DNA from: an uncultured Sulfitobacter sp.
GTDB lineage: Bacteria; Pseudomonadota; Alphaproteobacteria; Rhodobacterales; Rhodobacteraceae
DNA length: 64,000 nt
Direction of reading: 5' to 3'
NCBI RefSeq assembly: GCF_947502895.1
Contig: NZ_CANNBM010000001.1
Span: 62,001 to 126,000 of the forward strand
Both the position numbers and the translations under genes were made by a program. The notes below the pieces were generated by a model. It made no database searches. It saw nothing but the letters and a program-made list of their open reading frames with translations, and was not told where the DNA came from. Below are positions 17,210 through 27,900 of this stretch, piece by piece. Position 1 is the first letter of the stretch; every line of letters starts with the position of its first letter.

Positions 17210-18517
17210 TCAATTCAGCGCCGAAAGCGCCACAATCGCATCCCAATGCAGCCAGACAGCAGCGGCGCCGATGGACCCTGCAAGCACAATACAAATCAGA
17301 TCATGGCGCGCGTCCCACGCGTCATGCGCGCGTGCCAGCCAGATCATCACAGGATGTGTCAGGATATGCGCCAGCCCCATCCCTATAATCGCCCCGACCA
17401 GCCCGAACACCGTAACACCGGTGATCAGTAGCGTGATCTGCAACACCGCACGGCTGGCCGAGACCACGAAAAAACGCCGCGAGTCGCCCGCCGCCAGTGC
17501 GGCCTGATCATAGCTCATCCCGATAACCTGGGCGATCTGCGCAACCGCCAGCAGTGTGACAATCGCCCCGCCTTGGGCATAGCGCGCATCATACAAGACC
17601 CCGACCAGCCACGGCCCCGCGAGCGCCATACCCAGCAGCAGTGTCAGCGTCACGCCACTCAGCCCTGCGCGCAGTTTGGCGATCTTGGCGACCTCGTGTT
17701 TTGCATCACGGTAGACGGGGATCATCACCCGCCCCGACACCGCCGTACCAAGCTGCATCGCAAAACTGGCAAGGAAAAAGGCGATATTATAAATGCCGAG
17801 GCTCTCAAGGCTCAGGAATTTGCCCAGCACGGCGCGGTCGCCTTGGCTGGCAAAGAACCAGAACGCAGTGCTGAGAAATATCCATTTGCCGAATGTGACC
17901 AGCTCGCGCACCGCCGCCGGTTCCCAACGAAAGCGGTTGGCCGGACCGGGTAGAAACGCCCATGTCAGCGCGAGTTTGACCAATGGCCCTACGACTCCGC
18001 CCACCACCAGCGCCAGCACCGATTGCAGCCACCATGCCAGCACCACCATCACCACCAGACCGATAATCTGGCTTGTCAGATCCAGCACCGTCAAGCGCCC
18101 CATCAGCAAATGACGGTGCGCCGTTTCGATCCGCGTGGGGTTAAACCCTGTTACCAATAGCGAAAGTGCGGCAATAGGCAGATAAAATGCCAGCTCCGGC
18201 GCGTCATAAAACGCCGCAAAGGGGGCAGCCAGAGTTGTTGCAATCGCCCAAAGCACCACACCACGGATCACCTGAATGCTCCATGCGGTGTTTAGAAAAT
18301 CAGGATCATCGCCCCGTTTGCTCTGCGCAATCGAAGGTGCGATCCCTACGTCCGAAAACAACATCAGCCCCACTGTCACCAGCGAGATAAGGGCCATCAG
18401 ACCGAACGCTTCGGGGAACAATAGCCGCGTCAGGATCAGGTTTGAGGCCAGCCGCAAGGCTTGACTGCCGCCATAGCCCAACAATATCCAAGAGGTACTG
18501 CGCAGCACCCGCGCCAT
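17210..18517 (-). CDS. Wzx-type polysaccharide flippase (MOP superfamily)
   Basis: A 435-residue integral membrane protein with about twelve hydrophobic segments, matching polysaccharide-biosynthesis flippases. The start region RSTSWILLGYGGSQALRLAS and the RLLFPEAFGLMALISLV segment are typical, as are the SDVGIAPSIAQSKRGDD loop and a hydrophobic C-terminus. It would flip lipid-linked repeat units to the periplasm. The ATG at 18517 gives the family-like N-terminus; ATG 18556 and TTG 18565 are also in frame. It is the only minus-strand gene between the Wzz-like and GT4 genes. Confidence 0.85.
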   Translation of the reverse strand: MARVLRSTSWILLGYGGSQALRLASNLILTRLLFPEAFGLMALISLVTVGLMLFSDVGIAPSIAQSKRGDDPDFLNTAWSIQVIRGVVLWAIATTLAAPFAAFYDAPELAFYLPIAALSLLVTGFNPTRIETAHRHLLMGRLTVLDLTSQIIGLVVMVVLAWWLQSVLALVVGGVVGPLVKLALTWAFLPGPANRFRWEPAAVRELVTFGKWIFLSTAFWFFASQGDRAVLGKFLSLESLGIYNIAFFLASFAMQLGTAVSGRVMIPVYRDAKHEVAKIAKLRAGLSGVTLTLLLGMALAGPWLVGVLYDARYAQGGAIVTLLAVAQIAQVIGMSYDQAALAAGDSRRFFVVSASRAVLQITLLITGVTVFGLVGAIIGMGLAHILTHPVMIWLARAHDAWDARHDLICIVLAGSIGAAAVWLHWDAIVALSALN

Positions 18518-18669
18518 CAGACGTCCGCCGCGCAACTGCTGCAAAAGACCACCCATTTGCCTCAATCATCCCCGCTTTGGCTGTTAGACCATTGGTAACG
18601 CGGCCCCGCCCCTTGTGCCAGTGCCAAGAGCGCGGGTAGCCTAAAGTGAGACACGAAGGACGCAGCCTC

Positions 18670-19866
18670 TTGAACATCGCCTATATCCTCAACAGTTATC
18701 CGCAGCCCAGCCACAGTTTTATCCGCCGCGAAATTCGCGCGCTGGAGGCACAAGGCCACAGCGTAACCCGCCTTGCCATGCGTGCAGGCGATGCACCCTT
18801 GGTCGACGCGCAGGATGTAGAGGAAGCAGCCGCCACGCAATATGTCCTCAAGGCGGGCGCGCTGGCCTTGCTGCGTGCAACGCTTGCTGTTTTCGCAGCG
18901 GCCCCCAGCCGCTTTCTTGCGGCGATGTCACTCGCTGTTTCCTGCGGGCGGCGGTCCGAGGTGGGGGTGGTCAAGCACCTGATCTATCTCGTGGAAGCGG
19001 CCTATGCCACGCGCGTCTGTGCGGCGGCAGGCGTAACCCATGCCCATGCGCATTTCGGAACCAACGCAGCCACCGTTGCCATGCTGACCCATGCCCTCGG
19101 CGGGCCGCAGTACAGCTTTACCGTGCATGGCCCCGAGGAATACGACGCCCCCCGCGCATTATCTCTTGGCACCAAAGTCGCGCGGTCAAAATTTACCGTA
19201 GGCATCACCAGCTATGGCCGCAGCCAGTTGGCCCGTTGGGCCGGCCCCGATCACTGGGACAAGATCAAGGTCGTGCATTGCGGGATCGAGCCTGCGCATT
19301 TCCCTGCCCCCACACCCCTGCCCGACGGCCCCATGCGATTTGTCGCGATTGGCAGATTTGTGGAGCAAAAGGGCCAGCTTTTGGCGCTGGACGCGCTGGC
19401 CAAGCTGACACAGAGCCATCCAGACGCCCACCTGACTTTGATCGGCGACGGTGAGATGCGCCCGCAGATCGAGGCGCGCATAGAGGCTTTGGGCCTTGGC
19501 GAGAACATTACCCTAACGGGTTGGGTGGACGAGGCGCGTATACTAGCCGAGCTTCAATCCGCCCACGCCCTGCTCATGCCCAGCTTTGCCGAAGGGCTAC
19601 CCATGGTGATTATGGAAGCGATGGCCGCAGGTCGTCTGGTGATCGCCACCTATATCGCAGGCATCCCCGAACTGGTGATCCCGAATAAAACGGGCTGGCT
19701 GGTCCCAGCGGGGGATGCAGATGCTTTGGCCCAAGCCATGCGTGACCTGGCACTTGCAGACCCACAAGCGCGCTCGGATATGGCAAATGCAGCACATGCC
19801 CGCGTCATGGCGCGTCACGATGTGACAAATCAGGCAGCCAAGCTGGCCAGCTTCATGCAGGGCTAA
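18670..19866 (+). CDS. Glycosyltransferase family 4 (colanic-acid type)
   Basis: A 398-residue GT-B enzyme. The N-terminal domain begins NIAYILNSYPQPSHSFIRRE, a pattern of GT4 enzymes in exopolysaccharide loci. The C-terminal GT1-like domain has AIGRFVEQKGQLLALDAL, GWVDEARILAELQSAH and the nucleotide-sugar site PSFAEGLPMVIMEAMAAG. The preferred start is TTG 18670, nine bases after GAAGGA; GTG 18646 in frame is an alternative. Its stop overlaps the stop of the convergent GT2 gene by two bases. Probably adds one sugar of the repeat unit. Confidence 0.86.
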   Translation: MNIAYILNSYPQPSHSFIRREIRALEAQGHSVTRLAMRAGDAPLVDAQDVEEAAATQYVLKAGALALLRATLAVFAAAPSRFLAAMSLAVSCGRRSEVGVVKHLIYLVEAAYATRVCAAAGVTHAHAHFGTNAATVAMLTHALGGPQYSFTVHGPEEYDAPRALSLGTKVARSKFTVGITSYGRSQLARWAGPDHWDKIKVVHCGIEPAHFPAPTPLPDGPMRFVAIGRFVEQKGQLLALDALAKLTQSHPDAHLTLIGDGEMRPQIEARIEALGLGENITLTGWVDEARILAELQSAHALLMPSFAEGLPMVIMEAMAAGRLVIATYIAGIPELVIPNKTGWLVPAGDADALAQAMRDLALADPQARSDMANAAHARVMARHDVTNQAAKLASFMQG

Positions 19867-20699
19867 CGGCCCCGCGCCCAGCGGTCCTGAGTGCTATGCG
19901 GCAACCGCACGGCCAGCGCAACAAGTGCATAAGCGGCAAATCCTGCCGGATCGCGCAGCGCGCGCTGCCACAAGGGGGGGGCATCTTGTGGTACGGGGTC
20001 GTGGTTTTTCCACAGATGGGGATACTGCGCCTTCACTTCGTCCACGCCAATATCCTGACGGCGGCGGACGCGGACCAGTGGCGCCATCCCCTCGATCATC
20101 GGCCATTGATAGGTGGCTTTGGCACGGTGTCGCTCGTCAGGAGTGAAACTCAACCTCACGAAGGTATCATCGGAGATGATATCGGGGAAATCTCCCCAGC
20201 GTTTACGCCCTGCCGCGTTCACGGCGAATACGCCAAAGCCTGGCACCCCATGGGTACAGAAAGGCAGTTTGGCCCAGAAACGCGCATAGACGCGGGTAAA
20301 CGCGCTGCCTGCAGCAGCCACAATCGGCGCACCGCTCGCATAACGCGGCTCTTCCGTGTCCAGCAGCGCGGCCAGTTCTGCCACCAGCGATGGCGAGACG
20401 GTAACATCAGCATCCACATATATCCGCGCGCCGTGTCGTGCGATCCTGTCGCCTGCATTCAGCGCGCCCATTTTGCCGCCCTGCGCCAGATCCAACACCG
20501 TCAGCGGCCAGCCTTTACCGGCGAACCGTGACGCATAACCGCGCGCCACACCTGCGGTGGCATCCGTGCAGCCGTTCGCCATTACGATCACTTCGATGCC
20601 CTTGCTGCATGGGTCCGACGCCAGAAGCGCCTCAAGACACTGCTCGATATAGCCCACCTCGTTATGGGCGGGGATCAGGATGCTGCACGCCACGCTCAT
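19863..20699 (-). CDS. Glycosyltransferase family 2 (last gene of PKS-NRPS operon)
   Basis: A 278-residue GT-A enzyme. The opening SILIPAHNEVGYIEQCLEAL and ANGCTDAT are typical GT2. The metal motif is YVDADV (about residues 94-98), and SDDTFVRLSF is a likely catalytic segment. No long membrane helix is evident beyond a mildly hydrophobic C-terminal stretch (FAAYALVALAVRL). Its ATG overlaps the stop of the upstream 853-residue protein (ATGA), making it the seventh and last gene of the minus-strand operon. A longer in-frame start at 20771 is rejected for that reason. Confidence 0.83.
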   Translation of the reverse strand: MSVACSILIPAHNEVGYIEQCLEALLASDPCSKGIEVIVMANGCTDATAGVARGYASRFAGKGWPLTVLDLAQGGKMGALNAGDRIARHGARIYVDADVTVSPSLVAELAALLDTEEPRYASGAPIVAAAGSAFTRVYARFWAKLPFCTHGVPGFGVFAVNAAGRKRWGDFPDIISDDTFVRLSFTPDERHRAKATYQWPMIEGMAPLVRVRRRQDIGVDEVKAQYPHLWKNHDPVPQDAPPLWQRALRDPAGFAAYALVALAVRLPHSTQDRWARGR

Positions 20700-23257
20700 T
20701 GCCCCGCCACCAGTGCGTCCCAGCGCGGGTTTGCATCGTTCAGGTGGCGCAGCGCGCCCCAGCTGCCCCATTTTGTCGGCACATAAACATCAGCATATGC
20801 ATTGAACAAGCGCCCCCCAACCTCGGCCCAGCCTTCCAGCAGCGCGGTGTAAAGCGCACCCATTTCGGGCGAATAGTTAAAATGCTGGAAGAAAGCCGTC
20901 AGCCGCGCATCGTCAACCTGCGCACCAATGCCAACGATATGCGTGCCCCCCTCATACATGATCAGGTCCAACCCCGCCTCTTGCGCGACCCGCGCGTGGT
21001 AAGGCCAGACACGGGTGCTCAGATCACTCACGGTATCCACATTCTGCCCCGAGACAGATCCATCCGTCAGCTCTTGCGCGGCCAGTGCTGTGGCATAGTC
21101 ATATTGCGCCGCATTGATGGCATCTTGCCGTGCTTGGCCCGACAGACCTTGAGCTTTGGCCGTATCTGCCGCCCGTGCAAGGCTTTCGTCCAGCCAGCCT
21201 GTCACCTGCTCTTTGCGCGCCTCTAGGCCGAGTATTCCGCCGAAATAGCCTGTAATGGCATAAGCATCAAAGGCGTTAGCAGGGGCAGTCCCGCCTTCGG
21301 CAACCACCAAAGGTGCGCTCAGGATGTTCTCTTCAAGGCCCAGCCAGCCTGTTTGGGTCGAGATGACATTCACCAGCCGCGCGGGATCATCCGCAAAGGT
21401 CTGCGACCAGATACGCGCCACTTCGGCCGCGCGCATGGCATAGAACTGCGTGCCGACATCGGCTTTACCCCAACGCGCTTGCGCCTGCGCATCAGCCCAA
21501 CGGGTCTGCGCAAACTGGAAATTCCAAACCTCGTTGGAGTATTCCACATAGACAGTCAGCGCAGGGTCGAGGCCCCCCCGCACTGTCTGGGCAAAGGCGC
21601 GCACATAGGCATCATCGGCCAGATGGGGCATGTTGACCCAGATATTTTTACCCAGATCATTGGCCAGCGCCAACATAACCTCCAGCGGCACACCATGATG
21701 CGCCCAGCTGGCATCGGTGGCCAGCGGGCGTGCATTCCAACGCCCTTGGGTCGAGTTGTTGGTCTCCATCCAGTCCATAAATCGCAGCGTGTCAAAGGGC
21801 GCCATGCGCGCGGTCCAGTCGGGGTTAAAGAGCGCACCGCTCTCCCAAAGAGCCAGACGGTCTTCGCGCACAACGGTGATATTGCGCACGGGATTGGCGG
21901 TGTTTGTCCGCTGGATGCGGATTTCGACACTGCCCGGACCTGGGGTATAGTCAAACCGCACCTCACCGCGCCCGTAGCGTATGTTGGTGGCGCGGCCCGC
22001 TGGCTCGACCACGCCCGCACCCTCAAAGCGCAGCACATAGCGGCCCTGTACCGACGGGGCCGCGGCCTCGGGCAGATCGGTCAAAATCATCGTCCCGACA
22101 GAGCCTGCCTTGCGCGGTAGGCTACGCACCCAGCCTGCCGCATCAATATGCCCGCCCTCGACCAGTTCTCCATATTCGATCCCGCCGAATTGCCCAGCCA
22201 GATGACCCAGCCAAGGCCGCGCGGTTTTCATTACGTCCAGAAACGGCTGCTGCGCACCCCAATCCGTAACAGGGGCCAACCCAACGGCAATCGCACCTGC
22301 AGGTGGCGCAGGGGCTGATGCCGTCGCGGGTGGCTCAGGGTCTTTTTCTGGCGTTGTAGGCGCTGCTGCTGCGACTTGCGGCGCTGGCGCAGCAACTTGT
22401 GCTGGTGCAACAGGCTCGGCAACCGCGACCTGCGCAGGGGCTGCTGCCACTTCACCGCCACGGTATGCCTCGACCGAAGCGCGGGCAATCTGCTGCATCG
22501 CGGCCGCCATCGGGCCGTCCAGCCCGCTGATGCGCTGGCCAAAACGGTCCGAGACAGCATGTGGCAATCCTTCGGGACTGGCCCCTGTCAGAACGGCATA
22601 TTGCACCATCGAGACAAAGTAATGCCCACGCGCATTCAGGTGAATGTCATCATCAAAGACCTGCGCAATCGCACTTAGCCCCGGCACTTCGCCTGCTGCA
22701 ATCGCATCATCCAGTCGCGCCAGTGCCTGACCTGCGGGGATCAGATGCACACGGTCTTCGGCCCCTGGCGTGCCCGCGCGCAAAAGCGCTACGATGCCTT
22801 CCCAATCAGCCAGATCCTCTTGCAGCCTTACCCGCCACGGGGTTACGGCCCCATCGTCATACTCCACGGCTTCGCCTGATCCGCTTTTCAGGCTGTGCCA
22901 TGTTTCCTGCACAAACACCTGCGCATCCGGATTGCCACTCAGCGCCAGACCGGCAAAAGCCTGCGCGTATACTTCGGTTTCGCTCCATTTCAGATGGTTT
23001 GCCAGCGGGATTGCCTCGGTCAGGATCAGATCGGTTGTGCCGCCCTGTGGCAGTACCATACGCGCATCAATGCCCTGCGCCTCGTTCGAGCGTTCCCAGT
23101 TGTATTTCAGCGGCGCGCCATTGATGATCTGTGCCTGCACAGAAACGCTTTCGCTGGTTGCCTCCAGCGCGGCATCCAACATATCGGGGCCTGTGGTGCC
23201 AAACAGACTGTGGCCCACCATAACAACTGCAAAGGCGGTGCTGGCCAGATCACTCAT
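20696..23257 (-). CDS. Two-domain SGNH-type / clan-A glycosidase-like protein
   Basis: An 853-residue protein with no known name. Residues about 10-255 form an SGNH-like hydrolase domain: VGHSLFG holds the Ser, and DDIHLNARGHYF holds a DxxH. An Ala/Pro linker (about 275-335) follows, then a beta-rich part (about 340-480) and a barrel-like domain to the end. The barrel has EYSNEVWNFQF (about 570-580), like the Asn-Glu acid/base of clan GH-A, and LIMYEGGTH (about 765), a candidate nucleophile. It may cut or de-esterify a polysaccharide. No signal peptide is visible, unlike its paralogue upstream. Its start and stop both overlap neighbours by four bases. Confidence 0.7.
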   Translation of the reverse strand: MSDLASTAFAVVMVGHSLFGTTGPDMLDAALEATSESVSVQAQIINGAPLKYNWERSNEAQGIDARMVLPQGGTTDLILTEAIPLANHLKWSETEVYAQAFAGLALSGNPDAQVFVQETWHSLKSGSGEAVEYDDGAVTPWRVRLQEDLADWEGIVALLRAGTPGAEDRVHLIPAGQALARLDDAIAAGEVPGLSAIAQVFDDDIHLNARGHYFVSMVQYAVLTGASPEGLPHAVSDRFGQRISGLDGPMAAAMQQIARASVEAYRGGEVAAAPAQVAVAEPVAPAQVAAPAPQVAAAAPTTPEKDPEPPATASAPAPPAGAIAVGLAPVTDWGAQQPFLDVMKTARPWLGHLAGQFGGIEYGELVEGGHIDAAGWVRSLPRKAGSVGTMILTDLPEAAAPSVQGRYVLRFEGAGVVEPAGRATNIRYGRGEVRFDYTPGPGSVEIRIQRTNTANPVRNITVVREDRLALWESGALFNPDWTARMAPFDTLRFMDWMETNNSTQGRWNARPLATDASWAHHGVPLEVMLALANDLGKNIWVNMPHLADDAYVRAFAQTVRGGLDPALTVYVEYSNEVWNFQFAQTRWADAQAQARWGKADVGTQFYAMRAAEVARIWSQTFADDPARLVNVISTQTGWLGLEENILSAPLVVAEGGTAPANAFDAYAITGYFGGILGLEARKEQVTGWLDESLARAADTAKAQGLSGQARQDAINAAQYDYATALAAQELTDGSVSGQNVDTVSDLSTRVWPYHARVAQEAGLDLIMYEGGTHIVGIGAQVDDARLTAFFQHFNYSPEMGALYTALLEGWAEVGGRLFNAYADVYVPTKWGSWGALRHLNDANPRWDALVAGQ

Positions 23258-24204
23258 CGGGGTACTCCGCTATAGGGGGTGGCACGCACCACGTCCCAGA
23301 CAATTTCCTGCATTAAAGCCCCCGCCGCTGCATCGGGGGCATCCGCCGCTGTACCATCCGCGCGCTGCAACGCCAATGGCAGCCCTACAGGGCTGCGGTG
23401 ATAGAGCGTGGCATAATGGGTCAGCGCGATCAGATACGCACCCAAATCGCCCAGATGGATCGTGTCCACAGCGCCCTCGGGCGTGCGGGCCAGCAGCGCA
23501 TCACGGCTGGTCAGATTGCCTATGCCGCCCTGCCCCTCGGCCGCGCGTACAACGGCGGCCAGAACCTGACCACCGGGAATAATATGAATAGGCGCACCGC
23601 TTTGCACTGCGGCAGGGAGGGCCAGACGGTTCAGCCAGAGCGCATCAAAATCTGTATCCATCCGCGCCAACCATCCTGCGGGATCGTCGGTGTTGTGCCA
23701 TGTCTCGTACAGATAGAGCCGCGCATCAGGCCGCGCCCTGCGCGCAAGAGTTGCCCAATTCGCCAGATATTCGGGGCTGTCGTGATATTTGATCGCATCG
23801 GTCAGCTCAACCATCTCGGTCAGAACCACAGCGTCAAAGCCGCCCTCCTCCAGCGCTTCGCGGGCGGGGCGGAACTTAGGGTGCGCGTTCTCGGTCTCAA
23901 ATCCGTTCACTGCCACGTCTGGATACCAGTGCGCACGCAGCGGTGTGCCCCAGCCCAACTGGCTGGCATAGTCATGGCCCGCCCCCGCCATTTGCGCCAG
24001 CATCGCGGGCATATCCCGCCCGACCAGCGAATGGCCCAGATGAAACACATTCAGCTGACCTTCGGGCGCGGCGAGGCCGCCCAGATACAGATCATCCGCC
24101 GCAGACAGGCGAAGCATGCGCATGCCACTGGTCAGCGCAAGGCCACCGCCTGCGCCGATCAGCCCTGCTGCCCCAAGCCTGAGCGCGGTCCTACGCGATA
24201 TCAT
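23254..24204 (-). CDS. Tat-exported SGNH-like hydrolase
   Basis: A 316-residue protein with a Tat signal (MISRRTALRLGAAGLIGAGG), then an SGNH-like domain. HLGHSLVG (about 57) carries the likely nucleophile Ser, and DTIHLGDLGAYLIALTHYA (about 256) carries the DxxH pair. This segment is clearly related to the N-terminal domain of the downstream 853-residue protein (DDIHLNARGHYFVSMVQYA), so the two are paralogues in tandem. Members of this fold remove acetyl or acyl groups from sugars. Thirty bases separate it from the phosphopantetheinyl transferase gene, and its stop overlaps the next start. Confidence 0.72.
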   Translation of the reverse strand: MISRRTALRLGAAGLIGAGGGLALTSGMRMLRLSAADDLYLGGLAAPEGQLNVFHLGHSLVGRDMPAMLAQMAGAGHDYASQLGWGTPLRAHWYPDVAVNGFETENAHPKFRPAREALEEGGFDAVVLTEMVELTDAIKYHDSPEYLANWATLARRARPDARLYLYETWHNTDDPAGWLARMDTDFDALWLNRLALPAAVQSGAPIHIIPGGQVLAAVVRAAEGQGGIGNLTSRDALLARTPEGAVDTIHLGDLGAYLIALTHYATLYHRSPVGLPLALQRADGTAADAPDAAAGALMQEIVWDVVRATPYSGVPR

Positions 24205-24234
24205 CCGCTATGCCCCTCATCCGTTTATGAAATA

Positions 24235-24921
24235 CTAGCAGTCAGACTGCCCAACCGCCACGCCTGTGACAAGCAATCCCGCAGCATGTGCGTAAGAACC
24301 GGCAAGAATCGCCCCTGCCGCGAATGGCCCTTGCGATTGCAAAAAACTGGCCGTGAACCGGCTTTTACTGCGGTCGATCACCAGCTCCAGCACCTCAAAG
24401 CCGAACAGGGCACCGCTGAGCGGGTATTGCGCTTTATACGCGGCTTCTTTGGCGGAAAAGATCAGCTTGGCCATCAGGCCGCGTTCGGTTGCGGGCTGTT
24501 GCCCCAGCCAGACACGCTCGTTGCGGGTACAAACCTCGGCGACCAACAAAGGGTCCAGCGGTGTCGCTTCCTCCAGATCAACGCCGATCCCCGCCCAATC
24601 AGCGCGCAGCCCAATTGCCCCGACACACGCATTCTTGGAATGTGATATGCTACCCACCACGTTGTCCGGCCAGATCGGGGCACGGTCCTGCCCCATTGGA
24701 ATAGGGCGTGGCGGCAAACCCAGCGATACCATGGCAGCACGGGCCGCCGCGCGCCCCGCGTGATATTCAGCCACCCGTGCAGGCACTGCGTTTGCAACAG
24801 CCCCGCCTTCGTCAGCATCAATTGCATCCGGCATCAACCGCGGATCACGGGCCGCCACTGCGATCTCTACAGGAAGGACCGAAGCCGCGAGCGCCGCAAC
24901 CAAAGCGGGATCGGTGCTCAC
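24235..24921 (-). CDS. 4'-phosphopantetheinyl transferase (Sfp/EntD type)
   Basis: A 228-residue enzyme that loads the phosphopantetheine arm of CoA onto carrier domains. The magnesium and CoA signature GVDLEEATPL (about 114) and FSAKEAAYKAQYPL (about 156) are both complete. SISHSKNACVGAI precedes them. It starts at GTG overlapping the NRPS stop (GTGA), so it is made together with the NRPS and is expected to activate the PCP and ACP domains of the two megasynthases of this operon. Confidence 0.92.
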   Translation of the reverse strand: MSTDPALVAALAASVLPVEIAVAARDPRLMPDAIDADEGGAVANAVPARVAEYHAGRAAARAAMVSLGLPPRPIPMGQDRAPIWPDNVVGSISHSKNACVGAIGLRADWAGIGVDLEEATPLDPLLVAEVCTRNERVWLGQQPATERGLMAKLIFSAKEAAYKAQYPLSGALFGFEVLELVIDRSKSRFTASFLQSQGPFAAGAILAGSYAHAAGLLVTGVAVGQSDC

Positions 24922-27900
24922 GTATCGGCCTTCGCCCGGCCTGCACGCATCGCACGGCGTTTTGACATCGTTTCGGCCTTGGCAGGCGCATCTACAGCGA
25001 CTTCCGGCTGCGGAGCGGGTGCCGCACTACCTTTGTCCAGATGTCCTGCCAACCCTTCCAGCGTCGGGAAGCGGAAGATGTCCGTGATACCCAACTTGTC
25101 TGTGCCAAGTGCTGCTTTGATATCGCGGTGCGCTTGCACCGCCAGCAGTGAATGACCGCCCAGCGCAAAGAAATTATCCGACGGGCGGACGTTGGAGACA
25201 CCCAGAATAGCACCCCAGACCCGCGCAATCGCAGCTTGGGTGCTGGTCTGCTCAGCGGCGCCGACCACAGATTCCGCCGCGGATTTGCTGACAGGCTCCG
25301 GCAGTGCTTTGCGGTTGATCTTTTTGTTGGGCGTCAGCGGCATCTTGGCGATTTCCACGATGCGCGCAGGCACCATGATATCAGGCAAGCGCGCCAACAG
25401 GGCCGTACGCAGACGGTCTTCGTCCACATCGCTGCCTGTGACATAGCCAACCAATTGCGCCCCACCTGCCGCCTCGCGTGCGATAACTACCGCTTGGGTG
25501 ACGCCCGATTGCGCGGCCAGCACGCTTTCGATCTCGCCCAGCTCGATCCTGTGACCACGGATTTTCACCTGATCGTCCGCGCGCCCCATAAAGCCCATCG
25601 TGCCATCACCACGCCACGCAGCCAGATCACCTGTGCGGTACATCTTGCCGCCGCCAAACGGGTCATTCACAAACCGCTCTGCCGTCATCTCGGCACGGTT
25701 GTGGTAGCCTTTGGTCACACCATCGCCAGCGATATAAAGCTCACCCGCGACGCCAGCCGCACAGGGGGCAAGCGCGTCATCCAGCACATAGACCCGAGTA
25801 TTGGCGATAGGCGTGCCGATTGCGGCTGTGGTTTCGGGGGCGGTCACAGTCTGGGTCGTGGACCAGATTGTTGTCTCGGTCGGGCCGTACATGTTCTGTA
25901 CCCGCCCGTTGCAGGCCGCCAAAAGCTCTGTCGTCAAAGCACCTGGCAAGGCCTCGCCGCCCACCATCAATTCGCGCACCCCCGATAGGGCATGGCGGGT
26001 CTCGTCATTCATCACCAGCATTTGCGCCATTGAGGGCGTACATTGCATATGGCTGACCTTGTGCCGCACCATCTGCGCCGCAAGCGAGAAATCGTCCGGC
26101 TCCAGCGCCGCGCCTGCGTTGGCACGCCGCAGCACTTCGGCCAGCGGCACCAGCCCTTCCATCACACGGTCTACGGATATGCCATAGTCGATCAGGCAGG
26201 CCATTTCATCCACGCCAATGCGCTTTAACTCTTCTGTGCGGGCAACGGCATCGTCGATGGTGCCGAACATGCCGCTGTCATTGAAATAGCGTTGGAAGGC
26301 GAATTCAAGGATCGCATCCATCGCCTCGTCGTCCAGCCCGCCCAAATCCACCTCGAATGGGTTGGTGACACCTTTGGGCCGTTTGAACGCGGGAAAAGCC
26401 CAAGCGTATTGCTTGATCAGACCCGCCGCCGAGCGCAGATAGTCCTTCATCGGACCGCGCGCGATTTCCTCGGCCTCCGCCCGTGTGTCGGCCAGATAGG
26501 TATGCAGCATCAGCGTGACTTTGAAATCCGCCGGATCATGGCCCGCTTCGCGCAGGGCCTCATGATAGATTTTGATCTTGCCTGCGACCTCGTCAACCGA
26601 TTGGCCCAACAGATGCGTCAGTACATTGGCTCCGATCTGCCCCGCTTCGCGCCATGTATCAGGATTGCCCGCCGTCGTGACCCAGACAGGCAATTCCTTG
26701 GACACAGGACGCGGCTGGGTAAGTACGTCAAACCCCTTGCCATCGCGGGTGGGGAAATTCACCGTCTCGCCGCGCCACAGGCGGCGCAACTGCTCGATCG
26801 CGGTATACATCGCAGGCTTGTTATCGGGCGGTGTGTTTTCAGGGCGCAACACAAAGTCATCGGGCTGCCAGCCGCTGGCAATGGCCAGTCCGACGCGCCC
26901 GTTGGTCAGATTGTCGATCACGGCCCATTCCTCGGCAATGCGCGCGGGATGGTGCAAGGGTGCCACGCAAGAGCCTGCGCGGACAGCCAGATTTTGTGTC
27001 ACTGCCGCCACTGCGGCCCCTGTCACCGACGGGTTGGGATACGGCCCGCCAAAGGCATGGAAATGCCGCTCGGGCGTCCAGACAGCGTTAAAACCATGAG
27101 CGTCAGCGAATTTCGCGCCCTCCAGCAACAGACGGTACTTCTCGCGCCCGATGCCATCGTCGTTGCCCCAATAAAACAGGTTAAAGTCAATCTTGCGGTC
27201 AGACACTGCAATGGGTCCACGCGACAACTCTGTGCGGCTGTCATCGCCCGCCAGCACCAGCTTAAAGCCCCGCGACAGGGTCCAGAACAGCTCCAACACC
27301 GAAATGTCGAAGGACAGGCTGGTCACAGCCAGCCATGTGTCGCCGTCCTGCCGCGTGATACGTTCGTCCATGCCGGCAAAAAAGTTGGCCACATTGCCGT
27401 GGGCCACCATCACGCCCTTGGGCGTGCCGGTCGAGCCCGAGGTATAGATCAGATAGGCCAGCGTATCGGCTCCTGCCCCCGCCTCGGGATTAACTTCGGG
27501 CGCACCCTCAAGGCCGGTGTCCGTATCCATAACCAGCAGCGCGGCAGAGCCACGCGGCAGGCTGTCGGCCAACGCAGATTGCGTCACAATCACAGGTGCG
27601 CCGCTGTCGGCAATGTAATGCGCGATCCGCTCTTCTGGGTAGGCGGGATCAAGCGGCACATAAGCCCCCCCTGCCTTGAGTATCCCAAGTGCGCCAATCA
27701 GCAAATCAGGCCCGCGCGTCGTCGCCAGCCCGACAGGCGTACCGACGCCGATACCCATCTCTGTCAGGCGATGCGCCAGCTTGTTCGCCGCTGTATTCAG
27801 CGCGCTGTAGCTGAGGGATTGATCCTCATACACCAAAGCTGTGGCATCGGGTGTGCGCGCGACTTGCGCCTGAAAGGCTGTATGAATGGGCGTGGCGGTG

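Noticed and set aside
22231..22560. Separate small gene in the Ala/Pro linker of the SGNH-glycosidase fusion
   Set aside because: The linker is continuous in frame with both domains and its composition explains the alternative frame.
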